Below are positions 47,071-56,942 of a DNA stretch of 64,000 nt, piece after piece. Each line of letters starts with the position of its first letter. The stretch's first letter is position 1. The notes below the pieces were generated by a model. It was not told the origin of the DNA and did not search any database. It saw nothing but the letters and a program-made list of their open reading frames with translations. The stretch comes from Sulfitobacter sp. SK012 (lineage in GTDB: Bacteria > Pseudomonadota > Alphaproteobacteria > Rhodobacterales > Rhodobacteraceae). A program made the position numbers and the translations under genes. The stretch spans positions 3,100,001 through 3,164,000 of the forward strand of contig NZ_CP025804.1 in NCBI RefSeq assembly GCF_003352085.1, read 5' to 3'.

Positions 47071-48634
47071 GTGATAACCTTTTCGTACTTTCTTACTCCT
47101 AGGAAGTGGTCCTGATTGGCAACAATCAACTGTTCGAGTGCTATGAAAAGAGAGACGGTGCTAGCAAGTTAGGAAACATAGCCAAATAACGTGGCTCAAT
47201 CGCCATATATCGGCCCACCACGGACCCTCTTCAAGGCCGGCGATACAAAACCAATAGCAGATGTCAAATACAGAAGGTTCAGGATCCGTTGATTTTGCGG
47301 TGAACGCCTGAATCACCGCTCTAGAAATGGCGTGATGAAATGAGCAACCTTTTCTGGCTTGCGGATGCGCTAATGGCCCGCCTACTAAGCTCGACAACAG
47401 ATTCGTAAGGTGGAGCCGAACGGGCATGTTTCCCTGAGTTCTGTTCGAACTGGCACTGAGCGGCATTCAAACCGATTTGCTAAATATTGATGCGACCAAA
47501 GTGAAAGTAATTCGCAAAGCGTCTAGCCTCCGCCTAAAAAGGGGAAAAGAAAGGCCGCTTGAACGGCCTAACCAAAGGTGGCTTGAACTCCAAATTGCAC
47601 GCCATGACTGATCCAGTTAGCCGCTAATCCGGATGTTCTTGACGGCTGGAAACGTCAGCAACTAAATCAGCGTACCAGCTTTGATGGCAGCGTTTCCGCA
47701 GGCCGGTTGGCTGTTTGCAGATCGCGGCTATGATGCAAATTGTTTTCGCAACAGTTTGAAACGCATCGAAATTAAGCCGCATGCCCCTTCACGGAGAGCT
47801 ATGACTAAATCTGGTGTTTGGGGGATTTGAAGGTTGGCGGCGTATCTGGTTGATTTGTTGTTGCGAGACAGCAGCCCAACCGAAGGAGATACACCGCCAT
47901 GGAAACGACTAACATTGTTGATTTTTCGCGTCGAGACGGGATCACGGACGCGCTGACGGATTTATTGAGAACAGGAGCGCAGCAATTGATCGCAACAGCC
48001 GTTGAAGCTGAGCTTGAAAGCTATCTGTCTCAGTTTACCACCGCGCGCACTGAGGCCGGTCATGCGACTGTTGTGCGCAATGGGCATCATCCCGAGCGCC
48101 CGTTCCAAACGGGCATCGGCCCCGTGAACGTGCGCATTCCCAAGGTTCGCTCAAAAAACGGCCAGCCCGTGACATTCCATTCGGCCCTGGTGCCACCGTA
48201 CGTGCGCAGAACCAAAACGTTGGAAGCGGCCTTGCCATGGCTGTATCTGAAGGGCATCTCCAGCGGTGAAATGGGCTCGGCTCTCAAGGTTCTTCTGGGC
48301 CCTGATGCGGCGGGATTGTCGGCAAATACGGTCTCACGGCTCAAGCGCGATTGGGCCAACGAATACGGCGAGTGGAGAAAGGCAGCGTTGGACGATGAGC
48401 CCTTGGTCTACATCTGGGCTGACGGTGTCCACAGCGGCCTTCGGGGCGAGGATGACAAGCTCTGCGCCCTTGTGATTGTGGGGGTAACAGCCCGTGGCAA
48501 GAAGCGGTTCTTGGCTATTGAGGACGGGGTGCGCGAGTCCACGCAGAGCTGGCGCGAGGCTCTCCTCAGCCTCAAAAGCCGGGGAATGAACGCCCCGAAA
48601 CTTGCTATTGGAGATGGTGCCATGGGGTTCTGGG

Positions 48635-49969
48635 GAGAGTGTCCGATCTTCTGTGTATGAGTAATTTGGCCCATGCTTCACCAACGAAGGAGCATGACGA
48701 CAATGACGATTTCCAAGGAAGTTTTAGACGAGCTGCTTAACGGCGTTAAGAACGCGGATGATTTGCTGGGCGATCAGGGCTTGATGAAGGAGCTCAAGGT
48801 TCGCCTGATGGAGCGGATGTTGGGCGCGGAACTGACCGAACATCTCGGCTATGCGTCGGACACCCAACCCGCGAACCAGCAGAGTAACCGTCGCAATGGC
48901 ACGTCGCGCAAGACGTTGAAGGGCAATGATGGGGCGCTGCCGATTGATGTGCCCCGCGACCGTGAGGGCAGTTTTGAGCCTGAGCTGATCAAGAAGGGAC
49001 AGACCCGCATTGACGGCATGGATGACAAGATCATTGGCCTCTATGCAGCCGGATTATCGACCCGCGACATCCGGGCCCACCTTGAGGAGGTCTACGGCCT
49101 GAAGGTGTCAGCCGATCTTATCAGCCGTGTCACGGATGCCGTTCTGGAGGAGGTGTCGGACTGGCAAAACCGCGCCTTGGAACCGATGTATCCGATCGTT
49201 TTTCTTGATGCGCTTCGGGTCAAAATCCGCGATGCCGAAAGCCGTCAGGTCAAAAACAAGGCCGTTTATGTGGCCCTGGGGGTCACTCCTGAGGGCGAAC
49301 GTGAGGTTTTGGGGCTATGGGTTGCCAACAACGAAGGGGCCAAATTCTGGCTCTCTGTGATGAACAACCTGCGCAATCGCGGAGTTGAGGACATCCTCAT
49401 CGCTGTGGTTGACGGCCTCAAGGGCTTCCCTGATGCCATCAATGCAGCCTTCCCTGATACGACCGTCCAGACCTGCATCGTGCACCTTGTGCGCCATTCC
49501 CTGAACTTCTGTGGTTGGAAGGACCGCAAGAATGTCGCCAAAGATCTGAAGCGGGTTTATCAGGCCACGGATGATGTCGAGGCCGAGAAGGCACTGGCTG
49601 TTTTCGAGGCGGAATGGGGCCCGAAATACCCCTCAATCGCCCCAAGCTGGCGGCGCGCATGGCAGGAGGTCATACCGTTCTTCGCCTTCCCGCCAGCGGT
49701 GCGCAAAATCATCTACACTACCAACGCCATCGAAAGCCTTAACCGCGTCATCCGCAAAACTACCAAAACACGCGGCAGCTTTCCGACAGATGACGCCGCG
49801 ACAAAGCTGATTTACCTAGCGATACGCAGCTTCGAGAAAACTGGCAGGGCCGTCAGAGAATGGGTTGCTGCACGGAACCAGTTCGCTATCCTATACCCAG
49901 AACGGTTCAACATATGACCCGTTTCAACTGCATGGGCTGAGCCTCATACACAGAGTTTCGGATACTCCC
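48635..49969 (+). mobile_element. Second IS256-family element nested in copy 2
   Basis: Terminal inverted repeats of 27 bp: left GAGAGTGTCCGATCTTCTGT.., right (reversed) GGGAGTATCCGAAACTCTGT.., both ending TGTGTATGAG. The 8-bp target duplication GTTCTGGG is at 48627-48634 and 49970-49977. Total length 1335 bp. All parts are intact, so this is the youngest insertion at this site. Confidence 0.95.
48694..49917 (+). CDS. IS256-family transposase (intact)
   Basis: 407 residues from MTTMTISKEVLDELLNGVKN, preceded by GAAGGAGCATG; an in-frame ATG seven codons upstream is less likely. Catalytic residues of the mutator-type DDE enzyme are in IVFLDALRVKIRD, IAVVDGLKGFPDAI and NAIESLNRVIRKTTKTRGSF. It lies alone in the nested element and appears full length. 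It is clearly different from the transposase it interrupts, so the two elements are separate IS256-family members. Confidence 0.96.
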   Translation: MTTMTISKEVLDELLNGVKNADDLLGDQGLMKELKVRLMERMLGAELTEHLGYASDTQPANQQSNRRNGTSRKTLKGNDGALPIDVPRDREGSFEPELIKKGQTRIDGMDDKIIGLYAAGLSTRDIRAHLEEVYGLKVSADLISRVTDAVLEEVSDWQNRALEPMYPIVFLDALRVKIRDAESRQVKNKAVYVALGVTPEGEREVLGLWVANNEGAKFWLSVMNNLRNRGVEDILIAVVDGLKGFPDAINAAFPDTTVQTCIVHLVRHSLNFCGWKDRKNVAKDLKRVYQATDDVEAEKALAVFEAEWGPKYPSIAPSWRRAWQEVIPFFAFPPAVRKIIYTTNAIESLNRVIRKTTKTRGSFPTDDAATKLIYLAIRSFEKTGRAVREWVAARNQFAILYPERFNI

Positions 49970-50710
49970 GTTCTGGGCCGCCATAGATGAAGTCTATCCT
50001 GAGACCCGTCATCAACGCTGTTGGCAACACAAAACTATGAATGTGCTCAACTGTTTGCCCAAGCTGTCTCAGCCAAAGGCCAAAGCTGCGATCCACAACA
50101 TCTGGCAGGCTGAGACCAAAGGTGATGCGGGCAAGGCCTTAGATTTGTTCATCAAAACCTACGAACCCAAATACCCCAAGGCGACGCTGTGCCTGCAAAA
50201 GGACCGCGAGGAACTCATGGCATTCTTCGACTTTCCAGCACAACACTGGCAAAGCATCCGCACCAGTAATCCAATTGAAACCGCCTTTGCCACGATCCGT
50301 CATCGCACCAAACGATCAAAGGGCTGCCTCTCACGCGACGGCATGCTGCACATGATGTTCAAGCTGGGGCAATGCGCCGAGCAAAACTGGAGGAAACTAC
50401 GCGGCTTTGACTACCTCGCCAAAGTCATCACCGGCGTCGCATTCAAAGACGGAATTGAAGCCACTGAAAACAGCCAGATCGCCGCATGACCAGAAACCCT
50501 TAAACACCAGATTTGACAATAACTCCTTCACGGAACTCTCGCGAACAGACCATTCCAAACCACAAAATACGAAACTACAAAATCAAAAGCATATTCCGCA
50601 TGCTTAAGCACTGCCGAAGCATCGCTACATGTTACGGCTGCAGCCTCAAACTGGTCATCTCGGCCATAGCTCACGCGGCCACCCTAATATTTTTACTAAG
50701 AGTCCTAGCC

Positions 50711-51487
50711 CTAATCCGCAATGGTACTTTTGATAAAGTTACAACTAGAGCCGTTCAACACGCCAGGCGGATGTATAATGTAGCTGGACAACTGGATTGC
50801 AACCCCCTGTTGGCGAAAACGATGGGCGTTATCTCTGTCCCATTTCATCGCGCGACCAAGAAATCCGTCGGAAGCGTGCGCAACCGGTAAAGCTGCAGCC
50901 AGGAGTTTTCGAGCGCCCTTTCGTGAGACTAAGTATGCGACGCTTGAAGCCACGTATGAATCGTCAGAAAAGATCTGGTCGCAGAAATGTCCGCGAGGCG
51001 GATCTTCGCTCAATTCCGCATGAAAAAACAACACGTCGAAGTCAGGAGGAATACTTGACCGGCGTAAGGTGTCTAAATTCCTTGGTAGAAACAGTACATC
51101 GTCTTCAAGTATCACTGCCTCATCCAAGTCACTATCCACTATCATCTTGTATATTCTTGCATGCGTCAGACTAAGGCCGATTTCGCCGGGTGTAAGAGGG
51201 CGATCATGGTAATGTCGGGCTTTTTCGTCATCGTACAGACCATCTTCGACCAATTTGGACAAATCCAAATCTGAACCTACGGTGGCATCCACAAACCGAA
51301 AGTCCGAAAGAGACAGTGAGCTCACCTGTCGGGATAAAAGGCGTCGACGTTTCTGGCTTACCTGCATGCTAATACAGAAATAGGGGACACTGCGAAGCCA
51401 AGTGTTATTCAAGCTCGAAACAGGCCAGAAATTAAATATTCCGAGTATTCTATTCCGAATCCGTCGAATTTTACGAATAATAAACAT
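50711..51487 (-). CDS. Glycosyltransferase family 25 (LPS/polysaccharide)
   Basis: 258 residues. After a basic N-terminus (MFIIRKIRRIRNRILGIFNF) it has the GT25 pattern: FRFVDATVGSDLD, RPLTPGEIGLSLTHARIYKM, AVILEDDVLF with the acidic metal site, and RKGARKLLAAALPV. Family enzymes add galactose or related sugars to surface glycans. It ends only a few bases from the IS5 remnant, so its C-terminus may have been altered by that insertion. AT-richer than the core genes of the window. Confidence 0.85.
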   Translation of the reverse strand: MFIIRKIRRIRNRILGIFNFWPVSSLNNTWLRSVPYFCISMQVSQKRRRLLSRQVSSLSLSDFRFVDATVGSDLDLSKLVEDGLYDDEKARHYHDRPLTPGEIGLSLTHARIYKMIVDSDLDEAVILEDDVLFLPRNLDTLRRSSIPPDFDVLFFHAELSEDPPRGHFCDQIFSDDSYVASSVAYLVSRKGARKLLAAALPVAHASDGFLGRAMKWDRDNAHRFRQQGVAIQLSSYIIHPPGVLNGSSCNFIKSTIAD

Positions 51488-52114
51488 TGTTCTATTTCAT
51501 CATATTGGGGGTGACGCGTAAGTCAAAAAACCACTCCTGCTCTTTCGAAAAACTTACCCCCAATGAAATTCAATTGCAAAGATGCACTACGGAACCGACA
51601 CGTGTGGAAATAACTCCCCCATAAGTAGGCGTCATTTGCTTACAAAGGACAAATTGATTATGAACAGAGCATCGCTATTTTTGCATATCTAAGGCTGCAC
51701 TGAATTTACGGTTGTCGTGAGTGATCGCTGACCCACACCTCGCTAGATGTCACATCCCGGACGGTAGTATGGCTGTTTCTTGAACAACTCCGGTTTGAGT
51801 ATGTGCCAGTCCTTCATCTCTTGCAAGGGCGTCTTGCTGCCTAGGGCTGACTGAGGAAGTTGCTGGTTATAGAGCCAGACATATCGATGCAGGGTGGCTT
51901 CTAGTTCCTCCCCAGATTGGAAGTGGTGGCTTTGCAAGACGTCCTCAATCCGGCCGTTAAATCGCTCGACCATGCCGTTGGTTTGCGGCGACATCGGTGG
52001 CGTCAGGCGGTGGTCGATTTCCAGTTCGACACAAAGCTTGTCGAACTCATGTTTCCCAGTTTGGGCGCGTTTGCGCAGACCAAAAAGGCGGTCGGTGAAT
52101 TCTTTTCCATTGTC

Positions 52115-52155
52115 CATTGCCCGGCAGGGTATTGCGCAGCAATGTCCCGAGAGGG
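52115..52155 (-). repeat. 41-bp palindromic element, insertion 2
   Basis: Extra sequence relative to the intact IS481 copy; the boundary can also be drawn at 52116-52156. On the plus strand it begins CATTGCCCGGCAGGG and ends GTCCCGAGAGGG. The hairpin core is GGG-TATTGC-GCA-GCAATG-TCCC-like (arms ATTGC/GCAAT). The insertion shifts the transposase frame. Confidence 0.9.
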
Positions 52156-52318
52156 GGTGAGTATGGTTCGGATGCGTATCGGGCAGGACCGCTCCAAGTC
52201 ACGCAGAAAGCGGCGCGCATTGGCTGCCGTCTTGGTGTTGTAGACGCGGATAAAGACCCAGCGGGTGGCCCGGTCAATCGCGACAAACAGGTGGCGGCGG
52301 GACGTTTGATCCGCCATT

Positions 52319-52359
52319 CACTGCCCGTCAGGGTATCGCGCAGCGATGTCCCGAGAGGG
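52319..52359 (-). repeat. 41-bp palindromic element, insertion 1
   Basis: Extra sequence relative to the intact IS481 copy, between CCGCCATT and TGAGGCAGG on the plus strand. It begins CACTGCCCGTCAGGG and ends GTCCCGAGAGGG. Arms are ATCGC/GCGAT, so both arm bases differ from insertion 2 in a way that keeps pairing. Four differences in 41 bp between the two copies. Confidence 0.9.
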
Positions 52360-52890
52360 TGAGGCAGGTACTTCACATCAATGTGGATGTATCCCGGCTC
52401 ATAAGCCTTGAAGCCGCTGTGCTTGGGGCGGGCCACCTTTCCCTTGAGATCACGCAGGTTGCCTACGCCGTGCCGCCGCAGGCACCGATCCAGTCCGGAG
52501 CGCGAGACATCCGGGTTCAGGAACTCCCGCACCACCGCGAGCAAGTCATCCAGTGAGACAAGCAGCGTCTTGCGCAGCGCAACTGCGACGGCCTCCTGCA
52601 CCGGCGTCAGCGTCGTTTGCAGTCGATGAGCGGTATGGCTGCGGTCATGTACACTGTCACGCTTGCGCCACTTCCAGACTGTCTGTTCGGTGATGCCAAA
52701 CCGTTCAGCCAGAACCCATGCGGGTTCGTCGCTCGCTTGAATTTCCGCCCTTATCTTAGGTGTTGGCGTAGCCTGACTGTGAAGATTGATCAGCATTGGG
52801 CGTCCTCCCGGGCTTCCTCAAAAACCGATCTTGCAATGAAAAACGCAGAACGGCGAGGGTCTATGTGATCATCCGGGATGGAACACCTAG

Positions 52891-53327
52891 TCCCAAACCA
52901 GACCAATCGTTTTCACTATGGTGTCGCCTATTTCGTTAGCCTGCTGCCCGAACACATATTCGGCCAATGCCTAACAGTGCATGTAAGAAAAGGGCTGGCG
53001 CATTCCGATGTTTGGTTTGATTGCTTTGCTTGCTTGCCCAGTGCCGTGCGCTACGTTCGCCTTCGTTGGATTTTTCTATTGTTCAATTTTCTCAAGGCTT
53101 TACCTCGAAGTACGCCGCACAAAGAAAGCCCGCTAAAAATGTAACCACAGCGATCATGCGAAAGCTACTTTTCTTCGCCAAAGCTCTGATACCTGAAAAT
53201 AAAAATGGACCCAGGAAGCTCCTTGACCAACACGGATACTCATGTGGGCACGTAGGCCACAACGCTGGATACTCGCATAGGGTTACCGTGGTGCTGCTGC
53301 CCCGCTCCAGACCGCCGATTTCTGTAC
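52891..53327. other. 437-bp stretch without supported genes
   Basis: One plus-strand open frame of 88 codons (52878-53144) starts inside the IS481 end and resembles no family I know. The remainder has many stops. Likely debris between insertions and the epimerase gene. Confidence 0.45.
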
Positions 53328-54248
53328 TTACGGATTGCTCTGATACTCAAAAGTCCGATGCAGCCCCTCCAAAAGAGACGTCCGGGCACTTATACCCAGA
53401 TCACTCTTAGCCTGCACTGTTGACCCGCATGAATTTCGGATATCCCCATCGCGCGCGGGGCCGTGCGAAAAGACTGGCTTACGGCCGGTCACCTGACTCA
53501 GCGCCGCAATAAGTTCCAGCAAACTCGTCTGGATGCCCGTAGCTACATTGTAGACAGACGGCGCAGTGTTTTCGAGGCTCATGGCGGCCAGAAAGAACCG
53601 CACAGCATCACCGACATAAATGAAATCACGTGTCTGCTTGCCGTCGCCATTTACGATAAAGGGTGCACCCCGTCCGATCCTGTCGGCAAAAACCGTGATC
53701 ACACCGGAATAAGGCGAATGGGGGTCCTGTCCTGGACCGTAGATGTTGAACGGGCGCAGACCCACGGTGCGCAGACCGTGCAGTGTCTGGCCAACATTTG
53801 AATGCAATTCAGAGCCCAGCTTGTCCACGCCATAAGCCGAGGTCGGCGCTGGTAGACAGGTTTCCAGGATCGGGACCACCTCGACATTGCCGTAGATCGC
53901 AGCCGACGACGTGTAGACAACGGGCACGCGGCCTGCGTCGCGCGCGGCCTCGAGCACGGTGACCGTGCCCGTTTGGTTTGTCACATGACTCTCGCGCCAG
54001 GATTCGTTGCAAAGCTGGACAGAGGCGGCCGCAGCCAGATGAAACACCCCCTCGGCTCCCTCCATGGCATTTGCCAAGGCATGCGGATCGGCAACGCTGC
54101 CCTCGACCAGGCGCGCCCCGGCCACAAGGTTGGAGCGCTTGCCCGTGCTGAGATTGTCCAGCACAGTAACATCGTCCCCGCGCGCCGCGAGGGCCGTGCA
54201 GAGATGGCTGCCGACAAAGCCGCAACCTCCTGTAACCAAGACCCTCAT
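53328..54248 (-). CDS. NAD-dependent sugar epimerase/dehydratase (extended SDR)
   Basis: 306 residues. The Rossmann start is VTGGCGFVGSHL; the catalytic pair is Tyr139-x3-Lys143 in TSAYGVDKLGSE, with Ser in VVYTSSAAIYG; RPFNIYGPGQDPHSPYSGVI and NGDGKQTRDFIYVGD are typical of UDP-glucose/UDP-GlcNAc 4-epimerases. It provides nucleotide sugars for the polysaccharide. Start overlaps the stop of the chain-length gene by 4 bp (ATGA). Last gene of a four-gene minus-strand operon. Confidence 0.92.
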   Translation of the reverse strand: MRVLVTGGCGFVGSHLCTALAARGDDVTVLDNLSTGKRSNLVAGARLVEGSVADPHALANAMEGAEGVFHLAAAASVQLCNESWRESHVTNQTGTVTVLEAARDAGRVPVVYTSSAAIYGNVEVVPILETCLPAPTSAYGVDKLGSELHSNVGQTLHGLRTVGLRPFNIYGPGQDPHSPYSGVITVFADRIGRGAPFIVNGDGKQTRDFIYVGDAVRFFLAAMSLENTAPSVYNVATGIQTSLLELIAALSQVTGRKPVFSHGPARDGDIRNSCGSTVQAKSDLGISARTSLLEGLHRTFEYQSNP

Positions 54249-55423
54249 GAGGGTCGCCCCGCAGGATCTAAGCCGCGAGCCATCACGGGCTCTTCCAAGT
54301 CGTTATGGTCGACCTTGGCCTTCTTGCTGAGCGCGAGGAGCGCTTCTTCGAACTGTTCGAGCAAGTCCTGCTTTAACACTTCTTCTGACGCGCCCTCTGC
54401 TTCTGGTTTGCCCGCTGCTTGCGGTGCAAGCAGTGTTGGCACCCATCTGGCTAAAAAAATCAGCATTGCGATGCCGATGCCGCCCGAAACGGCACCCAAT
54501 ATGGTCTGAACCATAACAGACAGGCCCACTGGATCAGGATTGGCTGCAGGGGCGTCAAGAATCTTTATCGCGGGACCGCGACTCGCACGCAGATCGACTG
54601 AAAGCTGCGCTTCTTCTGCGAGTTGCGCGATATTGCGCAGGCTGGTCTCAAAGATCTCAACGTCCAGCTCAAGACGCGCTAGCTTCTGATTGAGCCCCTC
54701 AAGCCGCGCAATCTCCTGCGCCACAGTCCACCCATTTCGCCCGGCTCCAGGCGCGGGTTGCGTCCCCGCTGCCGCGGCACCGAGCGTCCTTTGCCGCTCG
54801 ATCAGGGCTTCGGTCTGCCTACCATAATCATAAAAACCATTCTCTTCCTTGAAGGCCGCGACTGCCGCACGGGCGCGTGTTAGTTCCTCACCCATACGCG
54901 TTTTTGCATCGAACAACGCACCACTAGCATCGATGTCCAATATCGCTTGACGTTCCAACAGATAGGTTTCGAACATAATCTTGACGAAATGCGTTGCCCG
55001 CATGGGGTCTTTGTCGAGGAAGCTTACATTAACGACATAGGTCCCGTCGATCCGCTTGATATCAAGGTTTTGGCGAAGGGCAGCGGGTGCTACCCCTGTC
55101 TTCGCCGACTGCTCCGCTGCCACCAGCACCCGGCGGCTGCTCAGGATCTCCATCTCCGTATGAATCGCCTCGTCAACGAATAAGCGAATGGGCTCACCCT
55201 TCCAAGTATTGCTCACCACGACATTCGGGAAATATTCTTTGTCGAAACGAAAGATCAGTGATCCTTCAGATTTGTAGACGGGCGGCGTCTGCCTGTGTAT
55301 CATAAATGCCAATCCACCACTTACAACGGCCACCACAAAAACAAGCCACCTTAGGTCCCACAAGTACCTAAGGGCCTGAAACTCTGCCCCGCCTTTCGGT
55401 CTCTGGATATCTGCCTGGTACAT
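54245..55423 (-). CDS. Polysaccharide chain-length regulator (Wzz/GumC-type)
   Basis: 392 residues with two membrane spans: WLVFVVAVVSGGLAFMI near residue 30-46 and TILGAVSGGIGIAMLIFLA near 320. Between them are the Wzz domain (TPPVYKSEGSLIFRFDKEY) and a periplasmic coiled coil at about 170-290. There is a cytoplasmic tail of about 60 residues rich in Glu and Ala, without a Walker motif, so no kinase domain. It sets the length of chains made by the polymerase upstream. 40 bp after the ligase/polymerase gene. Confidence 0.88.
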   Translation of the reverse strand: MYQADIQRPKGGAEFQALRYLWDLRWLVFVVAVVSGGLAFMIHRQTPPVYKSEGSLIFRFDKEYFPNVVVSNTWKGEPIRLFVDEAIHTEMEILSSRRVLVAAEQSAKTGVAPAALRQNLDIKRIDGTYVVNVSFLDKDPMRATHFVKIMFETYLLERQAILDIDASGALFDAKTRMGEELTRARAAVAAFKEENGFYDYGRQTEALIERQRTLGAAAAGTQPAPGAGRNGWTVAQEIARLEGLNQKLARLELDVEIFETSLRNIAQLAEEAQLSVDLRASRGPAIKILDAPAANPDPVGLSVMVQTILGAVSGGIGIAMLIFLARWVPTLLAPQAAGKPEAEGASEEVLKQDLLEQFEEALLALSKKAKVDHNDLEEPVMARGLDPAGRPS

Positions 55424-55463
55424 TATTTAATAAACCTTCTACCGTCATCATGAATGTCTGTCG

Positions 55464-56942
55464 TTACGCTCTCGCCAAACCAGAGCGCTCGCCTAGATTC
55501 GGCATCATCTTTCCAGCCGCACCAGGAACTGCGTAAGAAAACGCAATAATCATCCAGAAATAAATTGGAAATGCGTCGTGAAGGAAAATTGATGTCACGA
55601 GATAGGCAAGAAGGCTATAGTTGATCGCCCGGGCGATCAATGAGTGGCTAGACCGACCGAAGCCTCCAATCTGCCAACAAAGGACAGTCCCTGGCAAGAC
55701 GATCAGCGCAAAGAGCAGCATACCGATCAACCCCCGTTCTGCGAGCATCTCAAGCATTAAGCTGTGGGCCTGACGGTCCTGCCCGCGGGCCATCAGGCCG
55801 TGGATGTTCGCGGTATTTTGATAGAGAGCCTCGTATTGGTCGTAGCCTACCCCAAAAACGGGATGATCGGCAAAAAGATGCACTGCTACCAACATCTCTG
55901 ACAGGCGGCCGGAAATCGCCTCGTCTTGGATATAGCCTTCGCCGTTCACGATCACGATCACGTCACCGACAGCCGCGTTCAGGCGGTCTAAATAAGACAG
56001 GTGAAAAAGTGTCGAGACGAGAAAACCCAACCCAACGACCAACACCAGCATTACCATCGGGAACACCACCCCGCGCCGCCTCAACAAGAACAACAGTCCC
56101 ATGAGTGTCATCGCCACGAGCCCTCCGCGAGAATAGGTCAGAGCCACTGCCATGATGCTCAGCATGATCACAATGATATGGATCAGCCAGGCGAAGCGGT
56201 TGTTTGCCCGAACCGCCCCGATTACAGCAAAAGGCAGGCCGATCAGCAGAACTTGAGCGTAGTAGTTCGGGTCAGTCATAGGGCCATCGATGCGCCAACT
56301 GTCAATTTCGCCAGAGATATGGTGATAGGTCGCTATCCCGAATCCCCAAAACTCAAAATCGTAAAGACCTAGAGTATATTGCAGCGCAGTGATGGCGGCC
56401 AAAAGCCCAAGGCCCGCCACGACACCTGCAACTGCCGCCCCCATCCGACGATGATCGGTCAGCAACGCAACAAGGAGCAATGCAACGAACCCTGTCTTGG
56501 CTAAATTGAATGCCCCCTCGAACGCCAGGTTGGAAAACCGCGCCCAGCTTGCCGACGCTAGAAGATATGTGCTGCAAAGCATTAGAACGGCTCCGAAAGG
56601 CAGTACAAAACGGTTGAAGCCTCGCCCGCTCATGACATCACGCAGAAAAATCGTCAAAAGCATGACGATCAGGGCCTCAGTAAGGCTGCTGAAGCCCCAG
56701 GTGGCGGTCAAAACCTGCGCACTGTTGGTAAAAATGCTGAAAAAAGCCAGCCAAATCCCGGCACTTGGTGCAACAAAGCAGACAACAAACAGCAAAAGTA
56801 CGCTTATGAGGGCGGCCAGCATTCCCAGACCACCTCCCATCGCCGCAGCAGCCACGGCTCCCACAACAACTAAGCAAACCCCGATCAACCGCAAATTTGA
56901 CGCAGCAGGGGTGTAATGCGCCCAAGCCAACCTATTTGCCAT
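55464..56942 (-). CDS. O-antigen ligase/polymerase family membrane protein
   Basis: 492 residues from MANRLAWAHYTPAASNLRLI, with about 11-12 hydrophobic segments and a large loop around 310-390. VALTYSRGGLVAMTLMGLLF followed by FGVGYDQYEALYQNTANIHG is the Wzy_C (O-antigen ligase) pattern, with the functional His near AHSLMLEMLAERGLIG. It either polymerises repeat units or ligates chains; in this operon with Wzz and an initiating transferase, polymerase is more likely. Its start overlaps the end of the sugar transferase by 11 bp. Confidence 0.88.
   Translation of the reverse strand: MANRLAWAHYTPAASNLRLIGVCLVVVGAVAAAAMGGGLGMLAALISVLLLFVVCFVAPSAGIWLAFFSIFTNSAQVLTATWGFSSLTEALIVMLLTIFLRDVMSGRGFNRFVLPFGAVLMLCSTYLLASASWARFSNLAFEGAFNLAKTGFVALLLVALLTDHRRMGAAVAGVVAGLGLLAAITALQYTLGLYDFEFWGFGIATYHHISGEIDSWRIDGPMTDPNYYAQVLLIGLPFAVIGAVRANNRFAWLIHIIVIMLSIMAVALTYSRGGLVAMTLMGLLFLLRRRGVVFPMVMLVLVVGLGFLVSTLFHLSYLDRLNAAVGDVIVIVNGEGYIQDEAISGRLSEMLVAVHLFADHPVFGVGYDQYEALYQNTANIHGLMARGQDRQAHSLMLEMLAERGLIGMLLFALIVLPGTVLCWQIGGFGRSSHSLIARAINYSLLAYLVTSIFLHDAFPIYFWMIIAFSYAVPGAAGKMMPNLGERSGLARA

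Larger units (their letters stand above)
47899..50489 (+). pseudogene. IS256-family transposase gene interrupted by another IS
   Basis: The N-terminal part starts METTNIVDFSRRDGITDALT and is intact up to GDGAMGFW (48634). The C-terminal part resumes after 49977 with AAIDEVYPETRHQRCWQHKT and ends ATENSQIAA with TGA at 50489. Removing the insert and one TSD copy restores a frame of about 400 residues, the same as the gene at 1-1092. As it stands it makes a 253-residue truncated protein with one of three catalytic residues missing. Confidence 0.92.
47796..50525 (+). mobile_element. IS256-family insertion sequence, copy 2 (itself interrupted)
   Basis: Ends are GAGCTATGACTAAATCTGG (left) and, reverse-complemented, GAGTTATTGTCAAATCTGG (right), sharing AAATCTGGTGTTT. 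A 9-bp target duplication CTTCACGGA flanks it. Near-identical to 1-1195 but in the other orientation. It contains a second IS256-family element at 48635-49969; without that (and its 8-bp duplication) the element would be 1387 bp. Confidence 0.93.
47339..50697 (+). pseudogene. IS5-family transposase remnant interrupted by an IS256-family element
   Basis: Left part 47339-47786: NLFWLADALMARL, IDATKVKVIRKASSLRLKRG, RMFLTAGNVS and ADRGYDANCF with stops and a deletion. Right part 50535-50697: SREQTIPNHKIRNYK, IFRMLKHCRSIATCY and AHAATLIFLL. Together these follow the same transposase type as the element at 45827. The 9-bp sequence CTTCACGGA at 47787-47795 and 50526-50534 is the duplication made by the IS256 insertion. 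Confidence 0.82.
51747..52886 (-). mobile_element. IS481-family element, inactivated copy
   Basis: Inverted ends ATGTCACATCCCGG (left) and GTGTTCCATCCCGG (right, minus strand), flanked on both sides by CTAG (51743-51746 and 52887-52890), the known target preference of IS481. At 1140 bp it is exactly 82 bp longer than the copy at 57861-58918, because of two 41-bp inserts. The transposase reads MLINLHSQATPTPKIRAEIQ at 52796, is shifted at 52359 and again at 52156, and ends with RPGCDI. The gene has no stop of its own: the final TAG comes from the flanking CTAG. Confidence 0.93.

Noticed and set aside
47161..47466. 101-residue minus-strand ORF
   Set aside because: Its 5' part is antisense to the IS5-type remnant (NLFWLADALMARL) and the rest has no similarity I recognise.
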